DNA of 33,693 nucleotides from Thiosocius sp963719025 (GCA_963719025.1 CAVRBK010000026.1:1-33693), one strand, 5' to 3'; numbered from the stretch's first letter, positions 16,957-26,161 are shown. Notes: generated from the sequence alone by a model not told the origin. Made by a program: numbers and translations.

Positions 16957-17877
16957 ATGACCTTCGGCACGATGTTTCATCATTTTCATGATGCCCAGGT
17001 TCACCAGGCCAGCCAGGGCTCGATATCCGCTGAACAGTTCGCCGTGCTGCTCGAATGGCTGGATGAGCAGTACAACATGGTCTCCGCCCCGGATTACATC
17101 GAGGGGTGCGAGGCGGGTACGCTGACCGGGCGTGATATCTGCGTCACCTTCGATGATGCGTTGTTGTGCCAGCGCGATGTGGCCTTGCCGGTGCTCGACC
17201 GGTTCGGGATCAAGGCGTTCTTTTTTATCTACAGCAGCGTTTTCACGGACACCCCGGACCGGCTCGAGATCTACCGTGATTTCCGCAATTTCAGTTTTGC
17301 CGATATCGAGGATTTTTACGCGCGCTTTTTCGCCCGTTTTGAGCGTTCGATGCCGCCGCTGCATCGGCGTTACCTTGCCGGCTACCCGGTGGGCTATCTG
17401 TCGGAGTTTCCCTTCTATACCGAGAACGACCGCCGGTTTCGCTTTGTCAGGGATCATCTTCTGCACGACGGTGGTTATGATCGTCTGATGGAGGAGATGA
17501 TGGCGGATGCCGACTACCCGCTGGAGGTGCGCCGCGCAAGACTATGGATGGACGCGTCGCATGTCGCCGGGCTGGCGGCCGCGGGGCATGTTGTGGGCCT
17601 GCACAGTCATACCCATCCGACCCAGATGGAACGACTCGATCGTGAACAGCAGGCGGCGGAGTACACGACCAACCACCGGGTGCTGAGCGAGGTATGCGGG
17701 ATTGCGCCGCGTACCATGTCGCATCCCTGTGGCAGCTACGGTTTGGCAACGCTCGATATCCTGCGGTCGCTGGGCATCGTGTTGGGGTTTCGTTCGAGTC
17801 TGTCTGTTGGCCCGCACGGTTCACCGCTGGAGATTCCGCGTGAGGATCACGCCAACCTGATGCGGCAGGCCGGGTGA
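16957..17877 (+). CDS. Polysaccharide deacetylase (NodB-like)
   Basis: 306 residues, carbohydrate esterase family 4 type. Motif 1 is VTFDDALLC (catalytic Asp pair) near residue 65; motif 2 is GLHSHTHPTQM (metal His pair) near 210; SHPCGSYG near 250 resembles motif 3. GGGAGGGCAGG directly precedes the ATG. There is no signal peptide, so action on a cytosolic nucleotide-sugar or lipid-linked sugar is more likely than on exported polymer (inference). It overlaps the formyltransferase gene by 4 bases (GTGA), implying a two-step modification of one amino sugar: expose the amine, then formylate it. Confidence 0.88.
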   Translation: MTFGTMFHHFHDAQVHQASQGSISAEQFAVLLEWLDEQYNMVSAPDYIEGCEAGTLTGRDICVTFDDALLCQRDVALPVLDRFGIKAFFFIYSSVFTDTPDRLEIYRDFRNFSFADIEDFYARFFARFERSMPPLHRRYLAGYPVGYLSEFPFYTENDRRFRFVRDHLLHDGGYDRLMEEMMADADYPLEVRRARLWMDASHVAGLAAAGHVVGLHSHTHPTQMERLDREQQAAEYTTNHRVLSEVCGIAPRTMSHPCGSYGLATLDILRSLGIVLGFRSSLSVGPHGSPLEIPREDHANLMRQAG

Positions 17878-18668
17878 AAATCACGGTTTTTACCTCGAAT
17901 CAGCCGCGCCATGTCGCGCTGGTCGAGCGTCTCGCCGCGATTGCCGATGAGTGCTTCGCCGTCCTTGAATGCAATACCGTCTATCCCGGGCAAAGGCAGG
18001 ATTTTTTTGCCAAGAGCCCGGTGATGGAGCGTTACTTCCGCCATGTGCTTGCGGCCGAGCAGCAGTTGTTCGGTGATGTGCGTTTTGCGCCGCGAGCAGT
18101 ACAGACGCTGTCGATCCGCATGGGGGATCTCAGCCTGCTGTCGCGTCAGACGCTGGCCGATGCCCTGGATGCCGACGTGTTCGTGGTTTTCGGCGCCAGC
18201 TTCATCAAGGGGTGGTTGTGTGATCTGCTGGTCGAACGGCATGCCCTGAATATTCATATGGGGCTCTCGCCTTACTATCGGGGTTCGTCGTGCAATTTCT
18301 GGGCTCTATATGACCGGCGGCCGCACATGGTGGGTGCGACCATCCATCGGTTGTCGTCCGGGCTGGACAGTGGCCCGATGTTGTTTCACGCGCTGCCCAG
18401 AAAGTTCGACGCGGATCCGTTCGTGTTTACCATGCGCTCGGTCGTGGTGGCGCAGGACGCCTTGCAGGCACGGATTCGAGACGGTTCGCTCGGGTCGCTC
18501 GATCCGGTGGTCCAGGACAGATCGGCGGAGCTGCGCTACACACGCAACGTCGAGTTCACCGATCAGGTTGCCGCGGAGTTCCTCGCACGTTTCGACAGGG
18601 GAGAGGCCATGACACCTGCGGGTGAGCCGGGCTATGCCGCGGGTCTGCTGAGCCCGATCTACGGCTGA
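17874..18668 (+). CDS. Formyltransferase family protein (sugar N-formyltransferase likely)
   Basis: 264 residues, starting GTG at 17874 inside the end of the deacetylase gene. The formyltransferase core shows the catalytic triad Asn-x-His ... Asp as NIHMGLSPYYRGSS and SSGLDSGPML, with VFGASFIKGW before it. This is the 10-formyl-tetrahydrofolate-dependent fold shared by Fmt, PurN and sugar N-formyltransferases. Neither the Fmt nor the PurN context is present; pairing with a deacetylase points to formylation of an amino sugar. Convergent with the AMP-ligase, only 4 bases between stops. Confidence 0.87.
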   Translation: MKITVFTSNQPRHVALVERLAAIADECFAVLECNTVYPGQRQDFFAKSPVMERYFRHVLAAEQQLFGDVRFAPRAVQTLSIRMGDLSLLSRQTLADALDADVFVVFGASFIKGWLCDLLVERHALNIHMGLSPYYRGSSCNFWALYDRRPHMVGATIHRLSSGLDSGPMLFHALPRKFDADPFVFTMRSVVVAQDALQARIRDGSLGSLDPVVQDRSAELRYTRNVEFTDQVAAEFLARFDRGEAMTPAGEPGYAAGLLSPIYG

Positions 18669-18672
18669 ACGA

Positions 18673-20232
18673 CTACCGCGCCATGCCTGCGCGCATCGCC
18701 AGCATGCGGCGCAGATCGACGGTGGCGTCGTAGCCCTCGAACTGATCACGCAGGCGCTGTCGCTGGATCTTTCCCAGTGCAGTTCGGGGAAGTGTGGCGA
18801 CCTGTTCGAAGGCCAGCGGGGTCTGGAAGTCGGCCAGGCGTTCGGCGCAGTACAGGCGCAGTTTTCGGGCGTCCACGTGATCTGACTCGGCGACGATCAG
18901 GGCCAGCGTCGCTTCACCGAAGTGTGCATCAGGTACCCCGATAACAGCACATTCGCGCACACCGGGTGCTGATTTCAACACCGTTTCGATATCTTCGGGA
19001 TACACGTTGGTGCCACCGACGATGATGATGTCTTTCTTGCGACCGGCCAGCGTGAGGTAGCCGTCAGCATCGAGCGAGCCCATGTCGCCGGTATGGAAGA
19101 AGCCATCGCGGATGCTGCACCGGGTGGCCTCCGCCTGCTGGTAGTAGCCGCTGAACAGGGTGGTGGTGCGGCAGGTGATCTCGCCAACCGTACCCGCCGG
19201 GCAGGGCTCGTTCCTGTCGTTGACGATACGCAACTCGACGTAATCCAGTGCCTTGCCCACGCTGTGCAGGTTCTCCCGGCAATCGGTGGGTGCGAGATTG
19301 GTCGCGATGCCTACTTCCGATGCGCCATAGCACTCATGGAACTCACAGGCGAAAAGCGCGAGGCAGGCCCGCTTGGTCTCCGGCCGCAGCAGCGCGGAGG
19401 ATGACACGATGGTGCGCAGACTCGGCATGGCACGGGGGCGTTCGCTCAACTCGCGGCATAGCAGTTCCAGGTGTGACGACACCATGATGGCGAAGCTGAC
19501 GGCATGGCGTTGCACCGTATCGATCCAGCCGTTCGGCGTGAAGTTGTGCAGGATCACCGCGGTTGCGCCAATCAGCAGCGGCAACAGGGCGAGTCGAAAA
19601 CCGAGTGAGTGATACATCGGTGTGGCGGTGATCACCACGTCAGCGTCGCTGAGGTTGTACAGATCGCGGGCGCCGTCTACCGACCGCCGGATCTTGCCTT
19701 CCTGGGTCAGTGTTATCGGCTTGGGATCGCCAGTCGAGCCGGAAGTCATGGTCAACAGGTAGGCGCTCGAGGCGTCAACCTTTGCGCTTCCAAGAACATA
19801 GCCACAGTTCCCGCTCGCGGACTCGGGAAAGTGGCGATGCCCCTCTAGCGGCTTTCCGACCAGTAGCACATCGGGTGCATGCTCGCCCAGTTCGCCCAGG
19901 CGGCTACAGACAGGTCGCGTCGCGATGGCAAAGCACGCACCGGTGATCGACAGTGCACGCGCCAGCGCGTCGCCGGGTGTGCTGGTGCTGAGTGGGGCGA
20001 TCATGGCCCCAAGTTCGGCCGCCGCCAACATGCTCAGGCTGAACTCGATACCGTTCTCGAGCGCGATCAGGATGCGATCGCCGCGGGTGACGCCCATGTC
20101 CCTGAGCGTTGCACACAGTGTGGCGGTACGCTGCGCCACGTCGCGGTAGCTCAGCGACTGGTCGCCGAACTCGATCGCCGTTTTATCGGGCGACCGCTGC
20201 GCATGTTGCAGAAACAGGTCGATGATATTCAT
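18673..20232 (-). CDS. AMP-dependent acyl/aryl-CoA synthetase or acyl-ACP ligase
   Basis: ANL-superfamily adenylating enzyme, about 519 residues from the ATG at 20232, which overlaps the TGA of the transferase gene (ATGA). Motifs: TMTSGSTGDPKPI (ATP loop), ECYGASEVG, HTGDMGSLDADGYLTLAGRKKDIIIVGGTNVYPEDIE, and the C-terminal catalytic lysine in LGKIQR. It activates a carboxylate as the AMP ester and passes it to a thiol. A dedicated acyl carrier protein lies two genes upstream, so loading of that carrier is more likely than CoA (inference from context). The acid substrate cannot be read. Confidence 0.9.
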   Translation of the reverse strand: MNIIDLFLQHAQRSPDKTAIEFGDQSLSYRDVAQRTATLCATLRDMGVTRGDRILIALENGIEFSLSMLAAAELGAMIAPLSTSTPGDALARALSITGACFAIATRPVCSRLGELGEHAPDVLLVGKPLEGHRHFPESASGNCGYVLGSAKVDASSAYLLTMTSGSTGDPKPITLTQEGKIRRSVDGARDLYNLSDADVVITATPMYHSLGFRLALLPLLIGATAVILHNFTPNGWIDTVQRHAVSFAIMVSSHLELLCRELSERPRAMPSLRTIVSSSALLRPETKRACLALFACEFHECYGASEVGIATNLAPTDCRENLHSVGKALDYVELRIVNDRNEPCPAGTVGEITCRTTTLFSGYYQQAEATRCSIRDGFFHTGDMGSLDADGYLTLAGRKKDIIIVGGTNVYPEDIETVLKSAPGVRECAVIGVPDAHFGEATLALIVAESDHVDARKLRLYCAERLADFQTPLAFEQVATLPRTALGKIQRQRLRDQFEGYDATVDLRRMLAMRAGMAR

Positions 20233-21293
20233 CGCTGAACGGCCCGTGCCGGCCTGGTGTCGAGTGACGCCTGCGCTGGCGTATCGAAATTCGGCCGGTC
20301 CTGGTCGCCGTCCGCCTTGCACAGGCGCGGAACGATCGATGCATGCCGGTCAGCCACGGCGTAGACCCGTACGTTTTGTTTCAGGAAGGGTTCGAAGAAG
20401 TTCGGGATCACGGTTGTCGTATCGTCGAAATCGAGGCGGCTGAATCCCGCAGCATGCATGCCCGCCGGGTCGAATCCGCTGCAGACGAAATCCAGGTACT
20501 CGTGACCTTCCTTGCGTACCAGCTTGTCGAGATGGGCGATGAGCGGGGCGATGTGCTTTTCCGCGCCGTACAGATCAACGATGCGCAATGCAGAGGATTG
20601 ATCGTGACGCGCGACCCGGCAGACCGCGATATTCACCGGCTCATCGCCGCGCTGGCTCAGAAACACGCGATAGCGGTTGATCGGGTGTTCGAAGAACCGG
20701 CGGTGCAGATAAGCCCAGTCTTTCAGCGGCCCGACCTGCGGTGATGCTGAAAACGGAAACGCCTGCAGCCGTCGGGGATCGGCAATCTCGCTGATGCGCA
20801 GGTCCCGGGTGGTCGCTGGTGCAGGGGGGGCTTGCACGCCGCTGCGGTGTTGATACAACTGCGGCTGGCGTATGTCGGGATTGAGCCGGTAGTAGTGATC
20901 CATCTCGATCCAGTGCATGCGGATCAGATGGTAGATCGCGCGTGTCTGCAGGCCGGCGCCGGGCGCGGCGAAATAGCGATGTGGAACGTTTTGCATCACA
21001 AAACGGCGCAGGCGCAGGCCCAGCATCGGTTCGCCGGCACTGTCGAGTGCTTTCCACAGCGATCCGGCAAGATCGGGCAGGGCATGACTGTTGTACTTGA
21101 TGAAGCCAAACAGGCCGATCAGGTTGTCATTGGCATCTTCGGCGATTGCGATGTTGAGTTGCTCGCCGTCCTGAAAGTCGAACAGGAACAGTTCACGGTT
21201 GCGTGACAGGATGTGGTCGGCACGCCAGTGCTCATGCATGAAGCGCATCAGTCGATCGGTATCGGCGATCGTCGCAAGGCGCAGCGTGCTCAT
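20229..21293 (-). CDS. GNAT-like N-acyltransferase
   Basis: About 354 residues from ATG 21293; an alternative ATG at 21314 would overlap the carrier gene. The N-terminal third has a GNAT-like layout (RLATIADTDRLMRFMHEHWRADHIL..., then IAIAEDANDNLIGLFGFIKYNS). A second GNAT-like half follows around NIAVCRVARHDQSSALRIVDLYG and HLDKLVRKEGHEYLDFVCSGFD. Double-GNAT proteins of this type occur in surface-glycan clusters. It is sandwiched between an acyl carrier protein and an AMP-ligase, so transfer of a carrier-bound acyl or aminoacyl group to a sugar amine is a reasonable but unproven role. Confidence 0.75.
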   Translation of the reverse strand: MSTLRLATIADTDRLMRFMHEHWRADHILSRNRELFLFDFQDGEQLNIAIAEDANDNLIGLFGFIKYNSHALPDLAGSLWKALDSAGEPMLGLRLRRFVMQNVPHRYFAAPGAGLQTRAIYHLIRMHWIEMDHYYRLNPDIRQPQLYQHRSGVQAPPAPATTRDLRISEIADPRRLQAFPFSASPQVGPLKDWAYLHRRFFEHPINRYRVFLSQRGDEPVNIAVCRVARHDQSSALRIVDLYGAEKHIAPLIAHLDKLVRKEGHEYLDFVCSGFDPAGMHAAGFSRLDFDDTTTVIPNFFEPFLKQNVRVYAVADRHASIVPRLCKADGDQDRPNFDTPAQASLDTRPARAVQR

Positions 21294-21294
21294 C

Positions 21295-21543
21295 TCAGTC
21301 CCGCTGCTTGTCATCGATGATGGCGGCGAGACCGCTGACCGTATTGATCCGCGGGTCGACCATGTCGTCTTCAGAGAAGCGGATGCCGAAGTTCTCTTCG
21401 AGCACCATCATCATGTTGAAGACCCCGAGCGAGTCAACGTAACCGCGATCGAACAGGTCGGCATCACGTTCGATCCCGGTGCTCTCGATACCGTGCCTGT
21501 CGGCGATATGCTGAACGATGAATGCTTCGATATCAGTCATCAT
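21295..21543 (-). CDS. Acyl carrier protein
   Basis: 82 residues with the four-helix carrier pattern and the phosphopantetheine attachment site as VDSLGVFN, Ser38. The ATG at 21543 overlaps the stop of the Gfo/Idh gene (ATGA). It is not the housekeeping AcpP: the sequence around the Ser (DRGYVDSLG) resembles stand-alone carriers of secondary pathways. It is predicted to carry the acyl or aminoacyl group activated by the AMP-ligase two genes down. Confidence 0.9.
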   Translation of the reverse strand: MMTDIEAFIVQHIADRHGIESTGIERDADLFDRGYVDSLGVFNMMMVLEENFGIRFSEDDMVDPRINTVSGLAAIIDDKQRD

Positions 21544-22730
21544 GATCTGAACTTCGAGATCAGGGCTTCGCGCTGCGGGAGGGTTGTGTGTACGCGTTCC
21601 CAGCGTCGCCGCGAAGTGGACAGACGTGCGGCATGAAACAGCGATAGCCCATTGGTGGCATGTTCGAGGCCGAAGACATAGGGGTTTCTCGGCTGTCCGA
21701 GCCTGCGCCACTCGATCAGCGCATCGGCGATGTCGCTGTACAGGTTGGCGAAGGCCTCGATAAACCCCGAGGGGTGTCCGACCTTCATGCGGTTGTAACG
21801 CGCCTCGGCGGCAATGCAGGCCTGGCCGCCCCGGTCGATGATCATCTGGCTGCCGTCCACCGTCGCGATCTGCAGTTGTTCCGGGTCGAGTTGGTACCAC
21901 TCGGCGCTGCCCTTTTCGCCGAACAGGCGGATGCGCAGGCCGTTGCGGCGCCCTACTGCGGTCTTGCTCATCCAGAAATTCGAGGTCATGCCACTCGGGT
22001 ATTCGACCCACATCGACACATTGTCGACGATATCCCTGTACTGCGAGTAGGTGTTGAACTCGGCGTTCACGGTCTCGGGCTCCTCGCCGCTGAGGAAATA
22101 CGCGAGATGGTGCAGATGCACGCCGAGATCGAGACAGATGGTCGGGATGAAATCGTCTTTCAGGCGCCAGCTCTGCGGCGGTGAGGCCTTGCCCGCGATC
22201 GCCGGCGGTCGCACGAAGCCCTCCTGCGGCATCTCGATATGCAGTTGATGGATCTTGCCGAACTGGCCGTCTTGTATCCGTTGGCGCAGCTCGCGGACCA
22301 TCGGGTAGCCGCTGTAATTGAAGGTGACGGCGACGAAGTTGCGACTCGGATTGTGTTGCGCGAGCAGGGTGCGGGCGTCGTTCAGGTTCGCTACCAGCGC
22401 CTTTTCGCAGATCGTCGGGATGCCGGCCTTGGTGAGCGCCTGCAGTATCTCGTAGTGATCGGGTGTTGGCGTCAGTAGTACCATCGCGTCCAGTCGTGAC
22501 CTTTCGGCCAGGATCATGTCGCGCCAGCTGTCGTAGACCCGGTCGGGGGCGACGTTCCAGGTCTCTGCGGTGAGCCGGTTGGTCGCCGGATCGCGACTGA
22601 ACACGCCGGCATCGAGCCGCCAACGGCCATCCATGCCGCAGGCGGCGAAGTGTGTCTGACCGACTGCCGAAGACAGCCCGCCGCCAATGAAACCGAGTGA
22701 CAGCGGTCGTCGTGCCTGTTGTTCCGTCAT
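21540..22730 (-). CDS. Gfo/Idh/MocA family oxidoreductase
   Basis: NAD(P)-dependent sugar dehydrogenase-like protein, about 396 residues from ATG 22730, with a G-rich Shine-Dalgarno (GGGGGG) 4-5 bases upstream. The Rossmann start is SLGFIGGGLSSAVGQTHF; the usual EKP motif reads CEKAL; the catalytic-site helix is CLDLGVHLHHLAYFL; the C-terminal sheet includes GFIEAFANLYSDIADALIEW. It probably oxidises or epimerises a nucleotide sugar. First gene of a tightly overlapping four-gene operon (oxidoreductase, carrier, transferase, ligase). The 165 bases upstream are relatively AT-rich and probably hold the promoter. Confidence 0.9.
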   Translation of the reverse strand: MTEQQARRPLSLGFIGGGLSSAVGQTHFAACGMDGRWRLDAGVFSRDPATNRLTAETWNVAPDRVYDSWRDMILAERSRLDAMVLLTPTPDHYEILQALTKAGIPTICEKALVANLNDARTLLAQHNPSRNFVAVTFNYSGYPMVRELRQRIQDGQFGKIHQLHIEMPQEGFVRPPAIAGKASPPQSWRLKDDFIPTICLDLGVHLHHLAYFLSGEEPETVNAEFNTYSQYRDIVDNVSMWVEYPSGMTSNFWMSKTAVGRRNGLRIRLFGEKGSAEWYQLDPEQLQIATVDGSQMIIDRGGQACIAAEARYNRMKVGHPSGFIEAFANLYSDIADALIEWRRLGQPRNPYVFGLEHATNGLSLFHAARLSTSRRRWERVHTTLPQREALISKFRS

Positions 22731-22895
22731 GTTTCCCCCCAATGCTGCAGAGACCCTATTGGTCCTGGGTTTCCGGCGTCCGCTTCTCGGGAAGGGAACG
22801 CCGTTGCATGCAAAACGTCAAAAAAACGTTGCTCAGCGAGGGATCTGCATTTTTTGTACCAATGCTGGGAAAGCACTTCCCCAAGACCCTTGTTT

Positions 22896-23905
22896 TCAGG
22901 CGTTGCCGGTGCCCTGGGTAATCATGTGCCGGTAGTTGGCGAGGCGTTCGGCGGCGATCTCGCCGGCCTCGGCGGCCGCGACGATGGCGCAGCCGGGCTC
23001 GTTGAGGTGGGCGCAGTTGTGGAAGCGGCATTGGTCGAGGTGGGGCGCGAATTCACGGAATCCGCGTTCGAGCTCCGCCTGGCTGATTTCGCCCAGACGA
23101 AAACTTCGCACGCCGGGTGAGTCGATCAGGTCGCCGCCGCTCTCGAGGTGGTACAGGGTGGCGGCCGAGGTGGTGTGACGGCCCAGGCCTGTGGCGTCCG
23201 AGAGTGCGCCCTCGAGAATATCCTGTTGCGGCATCAGTGCGTTGATCAGCGAGGATTTGCCGACACCCGACTGGCCAACCAGGATGTTGGTCTCACCACG
23301 CAGTCTCTGCCAGCAGCGGGTCGAGCCCGTGATCGGTTTTGGCACTGATCTGCACGACGGGATAGCCGATGTCCTCGTAGTGCGCGAAGCGCTGCGCGAA
23401 ATGCTCGCGTTGCTCGGCGTCCAGCAGATCGATCTTGTTCAGGCAGATCAGTCCCGCCACACCGATGCGTTCGGCCGCGACCAGGTACTGATCGAGCAGG
23501 TAACCGGCGGGTTCGGGAAAGGCCGCGAGGACCACGACCAGCTGTGTGATATTGGCGGCGATGGCCTTTTCGTGGCCGCCCAGGCTGGGGCGGGCCAGCG
23601 CCGTATCACGCGGCTGAACGGCAACCACGACCCCTTCGTTATTCGCCGTTTCCTGCCACACGACGCGGTCACCGCAGACGACCTCGCCAAGATTGGCGCG
23701 AAACATGGCGTGCACGCTGCTGCCGTCGTCGGCTACGGATCAGCAGGCTGCGGCCGTGCCGTACGATCACCCGCCCGGGGCGATGCGCGGTAAGGTCGGC
23801 CTCGGCCAGTTGGGCTTCCGCCCGGGTCTCTGCGTGTTGCCGACGGCGTTCCTGGATCTTGGCGATACGTGCCTTTTGTTGATCGCTGAGCCGTCGGCGC
23901 GTCAT
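22896..23905 (-). CDS. rsgA: Small ribosomal subunit biogenesis GTPase RsgA, two frameshifts
   Basis: Circularly permuted GTPase that checks late 30S maturation; restored length 335 residues. N-terminal OB domain (FRANLGEVVCGDRVVW), then G4 LNKIDLLD, G1 VGQSGVGKSSLIN, G3 DSPGVRSF, and the zinc site CRFHNCAHLNEPGC: the permuted order expected of RsgA. Two single extra bases split it. One lies near 23737-23740; dropping it gives ...SLLIVADDGSSVHAMFRANLG. The other lies near 23306-23312, where dropping one base joins LDPLLA to RLRGETNILVGQSG. 1010-2 divides by three. The ATG at 23905 is 5 bases after the cytochrome stop, so it is the third gene of an operon. Confidence 0.88.
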
Positions 23906-23910
23906 GCCGT

Positions 23911-24193
23911 TTAGTTGGCGAACTTGTAGAAGTTGGTGTTCAGGTGATCGACCAACAGCGACAGGTCATCGGGGAACAATTGGGTTCCGAGATTGGCGTC
24001 GCATCGCTCCACCTGTGTGTGCAGGGCAGGCAGGGTTTTGACGCGACGGTTTTCACGCGTGTAGACGCTGGTGTCGTGGCAACGCGAGCACTTCGCGTCG
24101 TGGTAGCCGGCGGGATCGAAGTCGTCGGCGTTACCGACGGCGGCGAAGCGTAAACAGGCCGGAAACAATCGCAAATCGGGCAATGGGAGACAT
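23911..24193 (-). CDS. Small exported monohaem cytochrome c, one frameshift
   Basis: Restored length 93 residues. AAGGAG lies 8 bases before ATG 24193. The signal peptide reads MSPIARFAIVSGLFTLFAAVGNA after removing one base near 24143-24152; without that the first frame stops early. The single haem motif is KCSRCH, followed by VYTRENRRV and a C-terminal LFPDDLSLLVDHLNTNFYKF that resembles small periplasmic cytochromes of sulfur- and nitrogen-oxidising proteobacteria. The axial sixth ligand is not obvious. It lies between the M48 protease gene (20 bases) and rsgA (5 bases); its redox partner is unknown. Confidence 0.8.
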
Positions 24194-24213
24194 GGTTGAT
24201 CACTCCTTGGGTC

Positions 24214-25464
24214 TTAGGTCGGGATTTTAGTTGACAGGTGGGCGATACGCACCGGTGCCGGTGGATGGCTGTGGTAGAAGGCCGAGTACAGCGGGTCCGG
24301 GGTCAGGGTGCTGGCGTTGTCGCGATACATCTTGACCAGGCCGCTGATCAGGTATCCGGCGTTGGTCTGCTCGGCGGCGAAGTCATCGGCCTCGAACTCG
24401 TGACGGCGCGACAACCACGACAGCAGCGGGCTGCTGAACACGGTGAACACCGGCAAGACAAACATGAACAGCAGCAGCGCCAGCGCCGGCGTCGCCTGCG
24501 TGACGCCCAGGCCCTGGTAGAACCAGGGCTGCTGTGCGAGCCAGCCCAGCAGCGCCAGGCCGCCGAGCGCCAATACGGCCGACAGCATCAGCCCCTTGAT
24601 GACATGGCGACGCTTGAAATGCCCCAGTTCGTGCGCCAGCACGGCCTCGACCTCGCTCGCCTCCAGCCCTTCGAGCAGGGTGTCGAAGAACACGATGCGC
24701 TTGTTGGTGCCAAACCCGGTGAAATAGGCATTGCCGTGGGCCGAGCGGCGCGAACCGTCCATGACGAACATGCCGTTGCTGCGAAAGCCGCAGCGTCGCA
24801 GCAGGGCTTCGAGCCGCGTCACGCAGTGCGGCTCGTCGAGCGGTTCGAACTTGTTGAACAGCGGCGCGATCCAGATCGGGTAGGCCCAGGTGACGAACAG
24901 GCGTGAAACCCATCCAGACCAGCCAGGCCCACAGCCACCAGTAGGTGCCGGCGCTCGCCATCAGCCACAGGATCGACGGCGATCAGCGGCACGCCGAGGA
25001 TCAGCGTCAGCAGCATGCCCAGCAGTTTGTCCTTGACGTAACCCGCGGCGTGGTGCGGTTGAAGCCGAAGCGCTGCTCGATGCCGAAGGTGCGCCAGATC
25101 GACAGCGGCAGATCGATCAGTGCGCCGATCAGCATCGTGCCAAGGATCAGCGCGACACCACCCCAGAGCTGGCGCAGACCCAGACCCATGGAGCAGGTGG
25201 TCGCAGCGCGTTCAAGCCGCCGCCGAGGGTCCAGGCGAACAATACGAGGACGCTCAATGCCAGATCCCAGCGCTCCACGCCGAGGCGCGCCAGGCTGTAG
25301 CTGGCGGCCTTCTGGTGGTCTTCCAGTGGGACGCTGTCGGCGAAGGCCTCGGGCACCTGTTTGGCGTGACCGCTAATGTGCGCGGCCTGGCGGGCGGCCA
25401 GCCAGAGTTGCAGCAGCAGACCGGCGAGCACCGCGATGACGAAGATGTAGCTAAAGGTATTCAT
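24214..25464 (-). pseudogene. M48 (Ste24-type) membrane zinc metalloprotease, about five frame breaks
   Basis: Homologue of CAAX prenyl protease 1, restored length about 416 residues. Pieces in order: N-terminal helices (MNTFSYIFVIAVLAGLLLQLW; VERWDLALSVLVLFAWTLGG), MGLGLRQLWGGVALILGTM with FGIEQRFGFNRTTP, MLLTLILGVPLI, ASAGTYWWLWAWLVWMGF, LFVTWAYPIWIAPLFNKFEP, the zinc motif EVEAVLAHELGHFKRRH, and the third ligand region RRHEFEADDFA. Frame changes fall near 25203, 25190, 25044, 24975 and 24906. The net shift is a multiple of three, and every segment aligns in family order. I therefore think the gene is intact in the organism and damaged in this sequence. First gene of the M48-cytochrome-rsgA operon. 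Confidence 0.82.
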
Positions 25465-25615
25465 GGGCTGAATTCTACGTCACTCGCCGTGCGCCCAGGG
25501 ATATCCGACGCAAGCGGCGGGGTTTTTGGTGCACGTCGATGGATTGCTCTGCGCGCGGGTGCGCAATGCCGGTAGAATTGGCGCAGTTCAGCCGTTCACA
25601 AGGGGATTCGCAGCA

Positions 25616-26161
25616 ATGGCGGTGTCGGAAAACAACCTGATCTGGATCGACCTGGAGATGACCGGGCTGGACCCGCAGAACGATCAGATCATCGAGATCG
25701 CCACGGTGGTGACGGATACCGGGCTCAACGAGCTGGCCGAGGGGCCGGTTCTGGCGATCCACCAGCCCGACGCGGTCCTGGCCGCGATGGATGAGTGGAA
25801 CACCCGGCAGCACGGCGGCTCCGGGCTGACCGAGCGGGTTCGCAACAGCACGATCGATGCGGCGACCGCCGAGCGCGCAGACGGTGACCTTTCTGGAGCA
25901 GTGGGTGACCAAGGGCGCTCGCCGATGTGTGGCAACTCGATCTGCCAGGATCGGCGGTTCCTGGCGCGACTGATGCCGACGCTGGAGGCCTTCTTCCACT
26001 ACCGCAATCTCGACGTGTCCAGCCTCAAGGAGCTGGCCAGGCGCTGGGCGCCCGAGGTCTACAGCGGCTTTACCAAGGACTCGTCGCACCTGGCGCTCGA
26101 CGATATCCGTGACTCGATCGCCGAGCTGCGCTATTACCGCGAAAACTTTCTGAAGATCTGA
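25616..26161 (+). CDS. orn: Oligoribonuclease with internally scrambled stretch
   Basis: 3'-5' exonuclease degrading 2-5 nt RNAs (and pGpG), essential in many gammaproteobacteria. 181 residues, exactly the E. coli length. DEDD-family motifs: IWIDLEMTGLD, MDEWNTRQHGGSGL, CGNSICQDRRFL, YRNLDVSSLKELARRW and SSHLALDDIRDSIAELRYY. Between about 25876 and 25918 the open frame reads ADGDLSGAVGDQGR, whereas the +1 frame reads QTVTFLEQWVTKGA, the expected family sequence. One extra base near 25876 and one missing base near 25917 thus compensate each other. AGGGG is 11 bases before the ATG. Divergent from the M48 gene. Confidence 0.93.
   Translation: MAVSENNLIWIDLEMTGLDPQNDQIIEIATVVTDTGLNELAEGPVLAIHQPDAVLAAMDEWNTRQHGGSGLTERVRNSTIDAATAERADGDLSGAVGDQGRSPMCGNSICQDRRFLARLMPTLEAFFHYRNLDVSSLKELARRWAPEVYSGFTKDSSHLALDDIRDSIAELRYYRENFLKI

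Noticed and set aside
22743..22895. Promoter with TTGACG and an AACGT/ACGTT repeat upstream of the Gfo/Idh gene
   Set aside because: The region is AT-rich and probably holds the promoter, but no -10 with proper spacing could be matched, so no discrete site is listed.
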